A stretch of DNA of 64,000 nucleotides, from positions 5,442,001-5,506,000 of the forward strand of contig NZ_JAVDYB010000001.1 in NCBI RefSeq assembly GCF_031458235.1. Direction: 5' to 3'. This stretch comes from Catenuloplanes atrovinosus (GTDB lineage Bacteria > Actinomycetota > Actinomycetes > Mycobacteriales > Micromonosporaceae). Of this stretch, positions 1-8,184 are shown piece after piece. The first letter of the stretch is position 1. Every line of letters starts with the position of its first letter. The position numbers and the translations under genes are program-made. The notes under the pieces were generated by a model. That model was not told where the DNA came from. It did not search any database and saw only the letters and a list, made by a program, of their open reading frames with translations.

Positions 1-633
1 CGCGTCCGCCACGTACCCGCCCTCGGCCAGCCGGTTCCACGCCGCGCTGCGCCGCTGCGTGCCGGCCACCGACTCGCCCCAGTCCTGGCAGACCACGTGC
101 AGCGTCTCGCCGTTCTTGATCTTTCGGAGCTCCCGGCCGCCGGTGTTGGAGACGGACCGGACGTTCAGCCCGGACGTGCCGCCGGGGCGGGCCACCGGCA
201 CGGTCGCCGCGGTCGGCCCGCACCAGGCGACGTGCGGCCGTTCCGGGCGCCACCGCACGTACGCCTCCGTGACGTAGCCGCCGCCAGTCAGCCGCAGCCA
301 GTACGGGCTGCTCCGCACGCTGCCCGCGATCTGCTGGCCGAAGACCTGGCAGCTGACCGTGATCGCGGCGCCGTCCGCCACCGTGCCGATCTTCTTGTGC
401 GCGCTCGACCCGCCGGAGCGGATGTTGAGCGGCGTGTCCGGGCTGTCCACCGTGGCGCCCGCCGGCGCGCCGAGCGCCTCGACCGGCGCGCCGCCGAGCG
501 CGGCCAGCGTGCCGACCATGGCCAGCGCCATCGGGCCGAACCGGCGTATGCCGGCCGCGTCCCGAACCCGGACCGTCCTCCGATGCCGCCCGCCACCCTT
601 TCGCAGGTGGCGAGCCGCGGAACCGCTGCGCAT
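1..633 (-). CDS. Secreted protein with tandem bacterial SH3 repeats, 3' end beyond the window
   Basis: The minus-strand reading frame is open from an ATG at 633 to the left edge (211 codons seen), so the stop is outside the window. A purine-rich RBS (GGGAAGGGGG) lies about 6 nt before the ATG. After a basic N-terminus there is a hydrophobic signal-like stretch (residues ~35-55, FGPMALAMVGTLAALGG). Two SH3-type repeats follow, recognisable by LNIRSGGSS (~70) and LNVRSVSNTGG (~155), each ending in a G-G-Y-V motif and containing a conserved Cys. Such domains usually bind cell-wall peptides. No catalytic domain is visible in the part present. Function beyond cell-wall or extracellular binding cannot be assigned. 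Confidence 0.75.
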   Translation of the reverse strand, partial: MRSGSAARHLRKGGGRHRRTVRVRDAAGIRRFGPMALAMVGTLAALGGAPVEALGAPAGATVDSPDTPLNIRSGGSSAHKKIGTVADGAAITVSCQVFGQQIAGSVRSSPYWLRLTGGGYVTEAYVRWRPERPHVAWCGPTAATVPVARPGGTSGLNVRSVSNTGGRELRKIKNGETLHVVCQDWGESVAGTQRRSAAWNRLAEGGYVADA

Positions 634-720
634 GCCGGTTCCCCCTTCCCGACATAGACGAAGTGCGCCACCGAGCGTAAGTGCCTTTTCGGGTGATAGA
701 GGGAAATTACGGAAATCGGC

Positions 721-2346
721 TCATAACTCGACGGGCAGGTACACGGCGGAACGCCGTACCCCGTCGTGGAAGATCTCGCGCGCGGCGGACCGCAGCGTGA
801 CCGCAGCGCCCAGCGGGTCACCGGTGCCGGGATTGCGCGCCCAGCGCGGATGCGCACCGCCGCTGACCTGCACCCGCAGCCGGTGCCCGACCCGGAACAC
901 GTGCCCGATCGGCCACAGCGGCACGGTCACCCGGTGCACGCCGTCCGCGTCCGCCGGGAACCGATCCGGCGTCACCCGCACCAGCCCGTCGCACACGTTC
1001 CGGGACACGCCCGCCCGGTCCACGTCGCAGACCCGGACGAACACATCGTGGTACGGACGGGAACTGCGCTCCCAGATCTCCGCGCGCACCGGCCCGATCG
1101 CGGTCAGGTCGCGCTCCAGCGGCGCGCTCGTGTAGGTGAGCACGTCCGCCCGCGCCTCCAGCGGCGCGTTGTCCACCGGCCCGGACCGGTGCGCCACCAG
1201 CACCGGCCCACCCAGCGACGGCGTCGGGTCCCGCGGGTCGTAGGTGAACGCGTCCGGCGGGCTGGCCGGCGCGGGCGCGGTGCCCAGCCCGCGGTCCGGC
1301 CGCAGGTACCAGGCGGTGGGCCGGTGCGGCGGCGGCCAGGCGTCGCGCCGCTCGGGCCGGCCGGTCAACGTCACGCCGACCGTGCCGCCGTCCCGCCCGC
1401 CCGCCCCGGTCAGGTGCTCCAGCAGGAACGACACGCCGGTCCGGATCGTGGCCGTGAACAGCGCGACGCTGCCGTGCGTCCACGGCCCGACGAGCAGGCT
1501 CGGCCGGTGCCCCGCCTCGCGCAGCACCGCGAAGTCGTCCAGCTGGGCCGGGAGGAAGATGTCGTGCCAGCCGGCCACCATCAGCACCGGCGCGTCCACC
1601 TCGGCCAGCCGCCGGTCGAAGACCCGGTCCCGCCAGTACTCGGCGCCGGCCGCGTGCTCGGCCAGCCACTCCTGGAAGAACGGCACGGTGCCGCCGGTCG
1701 CCACCCGGTCCGCCTCGGCCAGCGGCAGGTGCGCGAACCCCGCGGTCAGCCGCGGCTGGCCGCGCCGCAGCTCCACCAGGCGGGGCAGCCACGGCGCGGT
1801 CTGCGCGGACAGCAGTTCAGTCCAGGTCAGCACCGTGTCCAGGGAGAACGCCTCGCCCGCGTAGGTCAGGTCGCGCATCGCCGACGTGGTCACGGCCGCC
1901 ACCACGGCCGCCAGGTCCGGTGCCGCGTCCGGCGCGATCGCCCAGTGCGCGGCGCCCTGATAGCTCACGCCGAACATGCCGAGCCGGCCGTCGTACCACC
2001 GCTGGCGGCGCAGCCAGGCGAGCGTCTCCAGGCCGTCGTCACGCTCGTGCACCAGCGGCTCGAACCGCCCGCCCGACCCGAACGTGCCCCGGCAGGACTG
2101 CACCACCGCGTGCACGCCGCGCTCGGCCAGCAGCCGGCCGATCAGCGCCACGCCGGTGCTCCGGCCGTAGGGCGTGCGGATCAGCACGGCCGGGCCGTCG
2201 TGGCCGGGCGAGTAGTGATCGGTCCGCAGGATGACGCCGTCGCGGGCCCGCACCGACAGGTCCCGGTCGATCCGGACCCGGCGGTGGACCGCCTCCGGCA
2301 GACCCAGCGCGGCACCCAGCGCCGCCGTCACGACCGACCCGATCAC
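721..2346 (-). CDS. CocE/NonD family alpha/beta hydrolase (X-Pro dipeptidyl-peptidase-like)
   Basis: A 541-aa serine hydrolase of the CocE/NonD family, which cleaves esters or amides such as acyl esters or X-Pro peptides. The N-terminal alpha/beta hydrolase domain carries the nucleophile elbow GVSYQG. The likely Asp (VAGWHDIF) and His (VGPWTHGS) of the triad follow, and the C-terminal half is the beta-rich XPDAP C domain. The chosen start is GTG at 2346, because GGAGGAGG lies 7 nt upstream; an ATG at 2376 has no such site. This GTG overlaps the TGA of the upstream DedA gene (GTGA), so translation is probably coupled. A short hydrophobic N-terminus (VIGSVVTAALGAALGLP) may be a membrane anchor. 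The substrate is unknown. Confidence 0.85.
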   Translation of the reverse strand: MIGSVVTAALGAALGLPEAVHRRVRIDRDLSVRARDGVILRTDHYSPGHDGPAVLIRTPYGRSTGVALIGRLLAERGVHAVVQSCRGTFGSGGRFEPLVHERDDGLETLAWLRRQRWYDGRLGMFGVSYQGAAHWAIAPDAAPDLAAVVAAVTTSAMRDLTYAGEAFSLDTVLTWTELLSAQTAPWLPRLVELRRGQPRLTAGFAHLPLAEADRVATGGTVPFFQEWLAEHAAGAEYWRDRVFDRRLAEVDAPVLMVAGWHDIFLPAQLDDFAVLREAGHRPSLLVGPWTHGSVALFTATIRTGVSFLLEHLTGAGGRDGGTVGVTLTGRPERRDAWPPPHRPTAWYLRPDRGLGTAPAPASPPDAFTYDPRDPTPSLGGPVLVAHRSGPVDNAPLEARADVLTYTSAPLERDLTAIGPVRAEIWERSSRPYHDVFVRVCDVDRAGVSRNVCDGLVRVTPDRFPADADGVHRVTVPLWPIGHVFRVGHRLRVQVSGGAHPRWARNPGTGDPLGAAVTLRSAAREIFHDGVRRSAVYLPVEL

Positions 2347-3011
2347 CCCAGAACCTCCTCCACGTCTTCGTCGCATCGACGATTACCCACGTCGCCGGAC
2401 CGCTCACGTCGCCGCCGCAGCGCGCGCCCGGCCGGCGTCAGCGCCACCGCGATCACGGCCAGCACCAGCAGCGCGCCGGTCGCGCCGCCGAGCACCGCGG
2501 ACATCCGCCGGTACGACTCGCCCGCCAGGTAGCCGGCCAGCACCGACGCGCCGACCCAGCCGGCCACGCCGGCCAGGTTCCACGGCAGGAACCGCCGGTA
2601 CGGCAGCCCGCCGGCGCCGGCCAGCCGTGGCGCGAGCGTGCGCACGAACGCCACCCAGCGCGCCACCAGCATGGCCCGGCCGCCGTACCGCGCCATCAGC
2701 GCGTCCGCGCGCTCCCACCGCGCCGCGCCGACGCGCCGGCCCGGTCCGGTGGCGCGCAGCCGCGGGCCGTACCGCCGCCCGGCCCGGAACGCCAGCGAGT
2801 CCCCCACCGCGGCCGCCGTGATCATCGACACCAGCGCGACGCCGAGGTGCAGCCGGCCCTGCGCCGCCAGAAACCCGACAAGCAGCAGCGTCGCCTCCGC
2901 GGGCAGCAGCAGGCCGATCAGCGAGGCGGTCTCGACCATCACCAGACCCGCCGCGGCCAGGTAGACGAGCGTGGCCGGCAGCCCTGCCAGCGGCTCTACC
3001 AGGCCGTCCAC
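2343..3011 (-). CDS. DedA family (SNARE-associated/VTT) membrane protein
   Basis: A 222-aa integral membrane protein of the DedA family, whose members act in lipid-carrier transport and membrane homeostasis. Visible marks are the re-entrant region ETASLIGLLLPAEATLL (~20-36), the motif FRAGRRYG (~66) and the RWVAFVRTLAPRLAG motif (~110) followed by G-x-L-P-Y-R-R-F. Several hydrophobic segments and a basic C-terminal tail follow. A much longer open frame continues upstream to 4988, but that part is antisense to typA and is not coding. The start is taken at GTG 3011 with GGGAG about 4 nt before it. The gene overlaps the CocE-type hydrolase by 4 nt and diverges from typA, with a 108-bp shared promoter gap. 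Confidence 0.85.
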   Translation of the reverse strand: MDGLVEPLAGLPATLVYLAAAGLVMVETASLIGLLLPAEATLLLVGFLAAQGRLHLGVALVSMITAAAVGDSLAFRAGRRYGPRLRATGPGRRVGAARWERADALMARYGGRAMLVARWVAFVRTLAPRLAGAGGLPYRRFLPWNLAGVAGWVGASVLAGYLAGESYRRMSAVLGGATGALLVLAVIAVALTPAGRALRRRRERSGDVGNRRCDEDVEEVLG

Positions 3012-3119
3012 GACACTCCCGAGGTCATCCGGACAGCATCGCAGTGCACAGCCGTCACACCGGAACCGGGATCGACCCCCGATTAGGCGGTTTGATCCCA
3101 GGTTGGGGACACTAAGAAC

Positions 3120-4985
3120 ATGCAGACCCGCTCCGACCTCCGTAACGTCGCGATCATCGCTCACGTCGACCACGGTAAGACCACGCTGGTCGACGCCATG
3201 CTCACGCAGGGTGGCGCATTCTCCGCCCGAGCCGAGGCCGCCGACCGGGTCATGGACTCCATGGACCTGGAGCGCGAAAAGGGCATCACGATCCTGGCGA
3301 AGAACACCGCCGTGCGGTACGTGCCCCCCACCGGCGACCCCGTCACCATCAACATCATCGACACCCCCGGTCACGCCGACTTCGGCGGTGAGGTCGAGCG
3401 CGGCCTGACCATGGTCGACGGCGTCATCCTGCTCGTCGACGCGTCCGAGGGCCCGCTCCCGCAGACCCGCTTCGTGCTCCGCAAGGCGCTCGCGGCCCGC
3501 ATGCCGATCATCCTCGTGATCAACAAGGTGGACCGCCCGGACGCCCGGATCAAGGAGGTCGTGGACGACACCTACGAGCTCTTCCTCGACCTGGACGCGG
3601 ACGAGGAGCAGATCGACTTCCCGATCGTGTACGCCTGCGCCCGCGACGGCATCGCCTCGCTGACCCAGCCGGCCGACGGTCAGGTCCCGGCCGACAGCGA
3701 CTCGCTGCTGCCGCTGTTCACCACGCTGCTGAACACGATCCCGGCCCCGTCCTACACCGAGGGCTCGCCGCTGCAGGCGCACGTGACGAACCTGGACGCC
3801 TCGCCGTTCCTCGGCCGGCTCGCGCTCTGCCGCGTGCACGAGGGCACGATCGCCAAGGGCCAGACCGTCACCTGGTGCAAGACCGACGGCACCATGTCGA
3901 AGGTGCGCATCTCCGAGCTGCTGATGACCGAGGGCCTGGAGCGCAAGCCGGCCACCTCGGCCGGCCCGGGCGACATCATCGCGGTCGCCGGCATCCCGGA
4001 CATCATGATCGGTGAGACGCTGGCCGACGCGGAGAACCCGGTCGCGCTGCCACTGATCACGGTCGACGAGCCGGCCATCTCGATGACCATCGGCACCAAC
4101 ACCTCGCCGCTGGTCGGCAAGGTCAAGGGCGCCAAGGTCACCGCCCGCATGGTCAAGGACCGGCTGGACGCCGAGCTGATCGGTAACGTGTCGCTGCGCG
4201 TGCTGCCGACCGAGCGGCCGGACGCGTGGGAGGTCCAGGGCCGTGGCGAGCTGGCGCTGGCCATCCTGGTCGAGCAGATGCGCCGCGAGTCGTACGAGCT
4301 GACCGTCGGCAAGCCGCAGGTGGTCACGAAGGAGATCGACGGCAAGATCTGCGAGCCGGTCGAGCGCCTCACCATCGACGCGCCGGACGAGTACCTGGGC
4401 GCGATCACGCAGCTGCTCGCCACCCGCAAGGGCCGGATGGAGCAGATGGTCAACCACGGCACCGGCTGGATCCGGATGGAGTGGCTCGTTCCCGCGCGCG
4501 GTCTGATCGGCTTCCGGACCGAGTTCCTCACCGACACCCGCGGCACCGGCATCCTGCACCACGTCTTCGAGAAGTACGAGCCCTGGTTCGGCGAGCTGCG
4601 TACCCGCAACAACGGCTCGCTGGTGGCCGACCGCTCCGGCCCGGTCACCGCGTTCGCGATGACCAACCTGCAGGAGCGCGGCAGCCTCTTCGTCGAGCCC
4701 GGCACCGAGGTCTACGAGGGCATGATCGTCGGTGAGAACTCGCGCTCCGACGACATGGACGTGAACATCACCAAGGAGAAGAAGCTCACCAACATGCGCT
4801 CCTCCACCGCGGACGAGACCGAGAAGCTCATCCCCCCGCGCAAGCTCTCCCTCGAGCAGGCCCTCGAGTTCTGCCGCGAGGACGAGTGCGTCGAGGTCAC
4901 CCCCGCCGCGGTCCGCATCCGCAAGGTGATCCTCAACCAGCAGGAACGCGCCCGCGCAACCGCCCGCCGCAAGCACGCCAACTGA
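3120..4985 (+). CDS. typA: Translational GTPase TypA/BipA
   Basis: A 621-aa ribosome-associated GTPase of the EF-G superfamily, involved in 50S assembly and stress adaptation. G1 is [10 protein letters not shown] (~15-24), G3 is [14 protein letters not shown] (~81-94) and G4 is NKVDRPDAR (~137). Domain II, the EF-G-like domain III/V ([19 protein letters not shown]) and the BipA-specific C-terminus with [11 protein letters not shown] and N-N-G-S-L-V-A are all present. The length is normal for the family. The gene is monocistronic: it diverges from dedA and is followed by an inverted repeat at 4997-5047. No good Shine-Dalgarno sequence precedes the ATG. Confidence 0.97.
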   Translation: MQTRSDLRNVAIIAHVDHGKTTLVDAMLTQGGAFSARAEAADRVMDSMDLEREKGITILAKNTAVRYVPPTGDPVTINIIDTPGHADFGGEVERGLTMVDGVILLVDASEGPLPQTRFVLRKALAARMPIILVINKVDRPDARIKEVVDDTYELFLDLDADEEQIDFPIVYACARDGIASLTQPADGQVPADSDSLLPLFTTLLNTIPAPSYTEGSPLQAHVTNLDASPFLGRLALCRVHEGTIAKGQTVTWCKTDGTMSKVRISELLMTEGLERKPATSAGPGDIIAVAGIPDIMIGETLADAENPVALPLITVDEPAISMTIGTNTSPLVGKVKGAKVTARMVKDRLDAELIGNVSLRVLPTERPDAWEVQGRGELALAILVEQMRRESYELTVGKPQVVTKEIDGKICEPVERLTIDAPDEYLGAITQLLATRKGRMEQMVNHGTGWIRMEWLVPARGLIGFRTEFLTDTRGTGILHHVFEKYEPWFGELRTRNNGSLVADRSGPVTAFAMTNLQERGSLFVEPGTEVYEGMIVGENSRSDDMDVNITKEKKLTNMRSSTADETEKLIPPRKLSLEQALEFCREDECVEVTPAAVRIRKVILNQQERARATARRKHAN

Positions 4986-4996
4986 CACCCGGCCAC

Positions 4997-5047
4997 GATC
5001 CAGGCGCCCCCGCCCCTCGCCCCGGCGACCCGGCCGGCGCCTGGATC
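4997..5047 (+). terminator. typA terminator hairpin
   Basis: A 12-bp perfect inverted repeat (GATCCAGGCGCC / GGCGCCTGGATC) with a 27-nt GC-rich loop starts 11 bases after the typA stop codon. There is no U-tract, which is common for actinobacterial terminators. Confidence 0.6.
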
Positions 5048-5233
5048 ACCGGCCGGTCCACCGGCAGCACCCGCAACGCGGCGAACCCGGAAGCCGCACG
5101 CCGCCCCGGCGCCTGAACGGTCCGGCGCCTGCTCCGGTCACCACGGCCGTCATCCTCGGCGACCGGCCACCGGTGGAACCAGACGTTCCGCGGCGCGCTA
5201 GCCATCATCGGCGCGGCCGGTGATACGGAAAAC

Positions 5234-5259
5234 GCGCCCCGCCGTCGTCGGCGGGGCGC
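5234..5259 (-). terminator. Intrinsic terminator of the terC transcript
   Basis: A 10-bp stem (GCGCCCCGCC / GGCGGGGCGC) with a 6-nt loop is followed on the minus strand by TTTT. It lies 120 bp beyond the terC stop, so the dispersed repeat at 5297-5366 is inside the terC 3' UTR. The bases between the typA hairpin and this one (5048-5233) hold nothing else recognisable. Confidence 0.7.
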
Positions 5260-5296
5260 TCGCTGGGGTCGGGGGTGGGTGACCGGCCACCCGACT

Positions 5297-5366
5297 GGCA
5301 GGGAGGCCGGCCACGGCCGACCGGTGCCCGCGGGAGCATGCGGGAACCGGCCGGGCCGGAAGCGGG
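5297..5366 (+). repeat. Dispersed GC-rich repeat, copy A (3' of terC)
   Basis: One of six copies in the window of a repeat running from CAGGGAGGCC through CCGGTGCCCGCGGGAGCATG to CCGGAAGCGGG. It ends 12 bp from the terC stop codon. Read on the gene's strand it starts with the CCCGCTTCCGG arm. It contains several potential short hairpins, for example CCCGC/GCGGG around GGGAGCAT. It includes an intact CCGCATGCTCCCGCGGG (minus strand), the sequence interrupted by the IS110 element in copy F. Confidence 0.85.
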
Positions 5367-5378
5367 AAGAGCCGGCTC

Positions 5379-6413
5379 TTAAGCCTTGAGGACGGGCTCG
5401 TCGTCGGAGGACTCGGCCGCCTGGCGGCGGGCCTCCCTGCGGTCGTCGGCGGCGGTCTTGATCAGGCTGGCGACCGTGGCGATGATCAGCGTGCCGAGGA
5501 TGACGGTCAGCGAGAGCCAGATCGGGATGGTCGGTGCCCACTCGATGTGCTGGCCGCCGTTGATGAACGGCAGGTTGTTCTCGTGCAGGGCCTCGAGGAT
5601 CAGCTTGACGCCGATGAACGCGAGGATGACCGCCAGGCCCTTGGACAGGTAGACCAGGCGCTCGATCAGGTTGCCGAGCAGGAAGTAGAGCTGGACCAGG
5701 CCCATCAGCGCGAACACGTTCGCCGTGAAGACCAGGTAGGGCTCCTGCGTGATGCCGAAGATCGCGGGGATCGAGTCCAGCGCGAAGATCAGGTCGGTGG
5801 TGCCGATCGCGATCATGACGATCAGCATCGGCGTGAACATGCGGCGGCCGGCGTGCACGGTGGTCAGCCGGGCGCCGTCGAAGCCGGGCGAGATCGGCAG
5901 CGCGCGGCGGGACCAGCGGATCAGCACGTTCTCCTTGAAGTCCTCGGCCTCGTCCTCGAGCCCTTCCCGCGCGAAGTTGATCGCGGTGTAGATGAGGAAC
6001 GCGCCGAAGATGTAGAAGACCCAGGAGAACTGCGTGATCAGCGCGGCGCCGGCGGCGATGAACGCACCGCGCATGACCAGCGCCAGGATGATGCCGACCA
6101 GCAGGACCGTCTGCTGGTACTGCCGGGGCACCGCGAAGCGGCCCATGATGACCACGAAGACGAACAGGTTGTCGGCCGACAGGCTGTACTCGGTGAGCCA
6201 GCCGGTGTAGAACTGCCCGGCGTACGACGGGCCGGCGAGGACCCAGACGCCGACGCCGAAGAGCAGCGCGAGACCGACGTAGACGCTGACCCAGATCCCG
6301 GACTCGCGCGGGCTGGGTTCGTGTGGGCGGCGCCCGATGACGACGAGGTCGATGATCAGGACGACCGCCATCGCGGCGAGCGTGATGGCCCAGACCCATG
6401 CGGGAACGTTCAA
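5379..6413 (-). CDS. TerC family membrane protein, probable Mn2+ exporter
   Basis: A 344-aa TerC/Alx/YkoY-type integral membrane protein; family members export Mn2+ or load metal onto exported enzymes. About nine hydrophobic segments are visible. The family hallmarks are SADNLFVFVVIMGRF (~75-90), an acidic cytoplasmic loop (LEDEAEDFKEN), and DLIFALDSIPAIFG (~190), whose Asp residues are thought to bind metal. The start is TTG at 6413, chosen because GGAGGA lies 5 nt upstream; the longer open frame to 6737 covers the riboswitch and is not protein. The gene is preceded by a yybP-ykoY riboswitch at 6509-6626, which supports Mn2+ as the regulating and transported ion. Repeat copy A and a terminator follow the stop. 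Confidence 0.9.
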   Translation of the reverse strand: MNVPAWVWAITLAAMAVVLIIDLVVIGRRPHEPSPRESGIWVSVYVGLALLFGVGVWVLAGPSYAGQFYTGWLTEYSLSADNLFVFVVIMGRFAVPRQYQQTVLLVGIILALVMRGAFIAAGAALITQFSWVFYIFGAFLIYTAINFAREGLEDEAEDFKENVLIRWSRRALPISPGFDGARLTTVHAGRRMFTPMLIVMIAIGTTDLIFALDSIPAIFGITQEPYLVFTANVFALMGLVQLYFLLGNLIERLVYLSKGLAVILAFIGVKLILEALHENNLPFINGGQHIEWAPTIPIWLSLTVILGTLIIATVASLIKTAADDRREARRQAAESSDDEPVLKA

Positions 6414-6508
6414 CTGAATCCTCCGGCAGACACAGCACTTCGCCGCAGCGGTTAACTCTTCGCAAAGAGATACCCACTGACGGCGATGTACACGCGTATG
6501 TGACTGTC

Positions 6509-6626
6509 CGGAGGTCTCTTCCGCCACGATCCGGATGGGGATCGTGACCGACGGCGCCGGGCGTCCACCCGTCTCCGGGTTTCGTCCGTGCTGACGACAC
6601 CGCCGTAAGGGGAATACTCCCCTCCT
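6509..6626 (-). ncRNA. yybP-ykoY (manganese) riboswitch
   Basis: The minus-strand leader of terC carries the conserved pieces of the yybP-ykoY aptamer in order. These are GGAGGGGAGTA (from 6626), GTCGTCAGCACGG, an arm ending CCGGCGCC, and GGAAGAGACCTCC (ending at 6509). The outer helix GGAGG/CCTCC closes the structure. Known members sense Mn2+ and sit upstream of terC-like, mntP or P-type ATPase genes. The expression platform is the 95 nt between 6508 and the TTG start; how it works was not resolved. Identification is by memory of the consensus, not by a covariance-model search. Confidence 0.82.
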
Positions 6627-6718
6627 TCGGGCGCAATTGTGCCTCATTCCGGCCGCGAACCGGAACCGGGGCCGGACGTGCCGCGCGCCACGGTTCCGGT
6701 CGTGCGAGACTGCCGGGC

Positions 6719-7012
6719 ATGGTTCTTGAGGTGGCATTGATCGACGTACAGCCTGGTCGCGAGGACGAACTCGCCGCGGCGTACGCGAAGGGACATCAGA
6801 TTCTCGCGGGTACGCCGGGATGCCGCTCCGTCCGGATGACGCGCGGCATCGAGACCCCGGACCGGTTCGTGCTGCTGGTCGAGTGGGACTCGGTCGAGGC
6901 GCACGAGGAGAACTTCCGGGCCACCGAGCGCTTCACGCAGTGGCGCGCGCTGATCGGGCCGTTCTTCGCCGGCCCGCCGCGGGTGGAGCACTTCACCGAC
7001 GTGCCCGCCTGA
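6719..7012 (+). CDS. Antibiotic biosynthesis monooxygenase (ABM) domain protein
   Basis: A 97-aa single-domain protein of the dimeric alpha/beta ferredoxin-like ABM fold. Typical features are VALIDVQPGREDELAAAYA at the N-terminus, PGCRSVRMTRGIE (~33-45), FVLLVEWDSVEAHEENFRAT and the C-terminal F-F-x-G-P-P-x-V-E-H-F. Family members are cofactor-free oxygenases, haem-degrading enzymes or detoxifying proteins; nothing here decides between them. It is monocistronic, with a convergent terminator after the stop. Confidence 0.8.
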   Translation: MVLEVALIDVQPGREDELAAAYAKGHQILAGTPGCRSVRMTRGIETPDRFVLLVEWDSVEAHEENFRATERFTQWRALIGPFFAGPPRVEHFTDVPA

Positions 7013-7036
7013 GGCGCGTTCCGGCGATCGGGCGGA

Positions 7037-7070
7037 GAGGGCCGGCCCCCCTGCCAGGAGACCGGCCCTC
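7037..7070. terminator. Convergent terminator hairpin
   Basis: A 9-bp perfect inverted repeat (GAGGGCCGG / CCGGCCCTC) with a 16-nt loop lies between the ABM gene (+) and the DUF397 gene (-). It could serve both. Confidence 0.6.
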
Positions 7071-7081
7071 CGCTCCGCTGG

Positions 7082-7258
7082 TCAGCCCTTGACCCGCCGC
7101 ACGAACGCCCGCCAGGCCGGCTCCGCGAACCGGAGCCGGGGCCCGGGGTCCTTGGAGTCCCGGACCGCGATCGCGCCCGGATCGGCCGCGACCTCGACGC
7201 AGTTGCCGTTCGCGTGACTACGGCTGCTCTTCACCCAGCCGGTTCGACGTAATCCCAT
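7082..7258 (-). CDS. DUF397 domain small protein
   Basis: A 58-aa protein starting at ATG 7258. It begins MGLRRTGWVKSSRS and continues with H-A-N-G-N-C-V-E-V-A, then AVRDSKDPGPRLRF and W-R-A-F. This is the full DUF397 signature (W-x-K-S-S-x-S-x-x-x-G-x-C-V-E-V). It lies 11 bp downstream of the XRE/DUF5753 regulator in the same direction. In Streptomyces such pairs (AbaA/WhiJ-like loci) affect development and antibiotic production. The small protein is thought to act as the partner of the regulator. Confidence 0.88.
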   Translation of the reverse strand: MGLRRTGWVKSSRSHANGNCVEVAADPGAIAVRDSKDPGPRLRFAEPAWRAFVRRVKG

Positions 7259-7269
7259 CGCCCTCCGTC

Positions 7270-8184
7270 TCAGACAACACCGTTCACCCCGCGCTGAGCG
7301 GGGATCGCCCGCACCTGCTCCGGCCGGGCGTCGGCGGCCCGGGCCAGGTAGGCGCGCGTCTCCTCCTCCGGCAGCGCCGCCGCCCGCAACCAGTCCGCGA
7401 CCAGCAGGTAGCGCGCCACCTCCTCCTCGTCGGTCAGGTGCACGTCCTCGCTCATGGTCTCCAGCACGACCGTGCGCGGGTCGGCCGGATCGGGGAACGA
7501 GTAGACCGAGAACGCGGTGTGCGGCACGTACGAGTCCTGGAGCGGGATGCGGAACGGCAGCACACGGATCACCACGTTCGGCAGGTCGGCCATGGCCAGC
7601 AGGTGCCGCAACTGGCCGCGCATCACCTCGGGCGGCGCGACCTGCCGGTGGAACGCGGACTCGTCGATGACCGCCTCGTAGCGCGGCGGGCTCTCCCGGC
7701 GCAGCACCACGTGCCGGGCGGCGCGGGCACGGCTGTCCGCGTCCATGTCCAGGCCCGGGTAGAGCGCGCGGCCGGAGCGGACCCGGACCCGGCCGTACTC
7801 CGGGGTCTGCAGCAGGCCGGGGACCACGTACTGGTGGAACTCGAAAATGTCAGCGGCGCCGGTTTCCAACTCCGCATATCGTCGCTGGCGGGGACCCATG
7901 TCACCGAGCGCCTTCCACCAGCCGCGCGCCGCGGCCGCGTCACGGGCGATCACGATGAGTTTGTCCCTGTCGTGGCCCTCTACGCCGTAGATGTCCAGCA
8001 GGTCCATGATGTCGGCCAGGTCGGGCCGGCTCTGCCCCAGCTCGATCCGGGACAGCTTCGAGGTCGAGGCCCATCCGAGCCGGTCACAGACCTGCTCCAG
8101 GGTGAGGGCCGCCGTGCGCCGCAGCTGTCGTAGCTCGGTGCCCAGACGCAACCGACGGACCGTAGGACTTTTGGGGGGTGGCAT
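7270..8184 (-). CDS. XRE family helix-turn-helix regulator with DUF5753 domain
   Basis: A 304-aa protein. The XRE HTH is at ~15-70 (LRQLRRTAALTLEQVCDRLG, then SKLSRIELGQSRP). A DUF5753 region (~100-280) is marked by YVVPGLLQTPEYGRVRV and LVVIRVLPF-like strands. The ATG start has GGGAG 5 nt upstream. It forms an operon with the following DUF397 gene. This is the WhiJ/AbaA OrfA type of regulator, found in many paralogous pairs in actinomycetes. The unlinked HATPase-type partner sometimes found nearby is absent. Confidence 0.88.
   Translation of the reverse strand: MPPPKSPTVRRLRLGTELRQLRRTAALTLEQVCDRLGWASTSKLSRIELGQSRPDLADIMDLLDIYGVEGHDRDKLIVIARDAAAARGWWKALGDMGPRQRRYAELETGAADIFEFHQYVVPGLLQTPEYGRVRVRSGRALYPGLDMDADSRARAARHVVLRRESPPRYEAVIDESAFHRQVAPPEVMRGQLRHLLAMADLPNVVIRVLPFRIPLQDSYVPHTAFSVYSFPDPADPRTVVLETMSEDVHLTDEEEVARYLLVADWLRAAALPEEETRAYLARAADARPEQVRAIPAQRGVNGVV

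Noticed and set aside
3012-4988. Minus-strand open frame continuing upstream of the DedA gene across typA
   Set aside because: It is antisense to the clearly coding typA and has no domain content; it is a mirror of biased codon use.
6414-6737. N-terminal extension of TerC
   Set aside because: The extra frame covers the riboswitch; TTG 6413 has a well-placed RBS and begins the first membrane segment.
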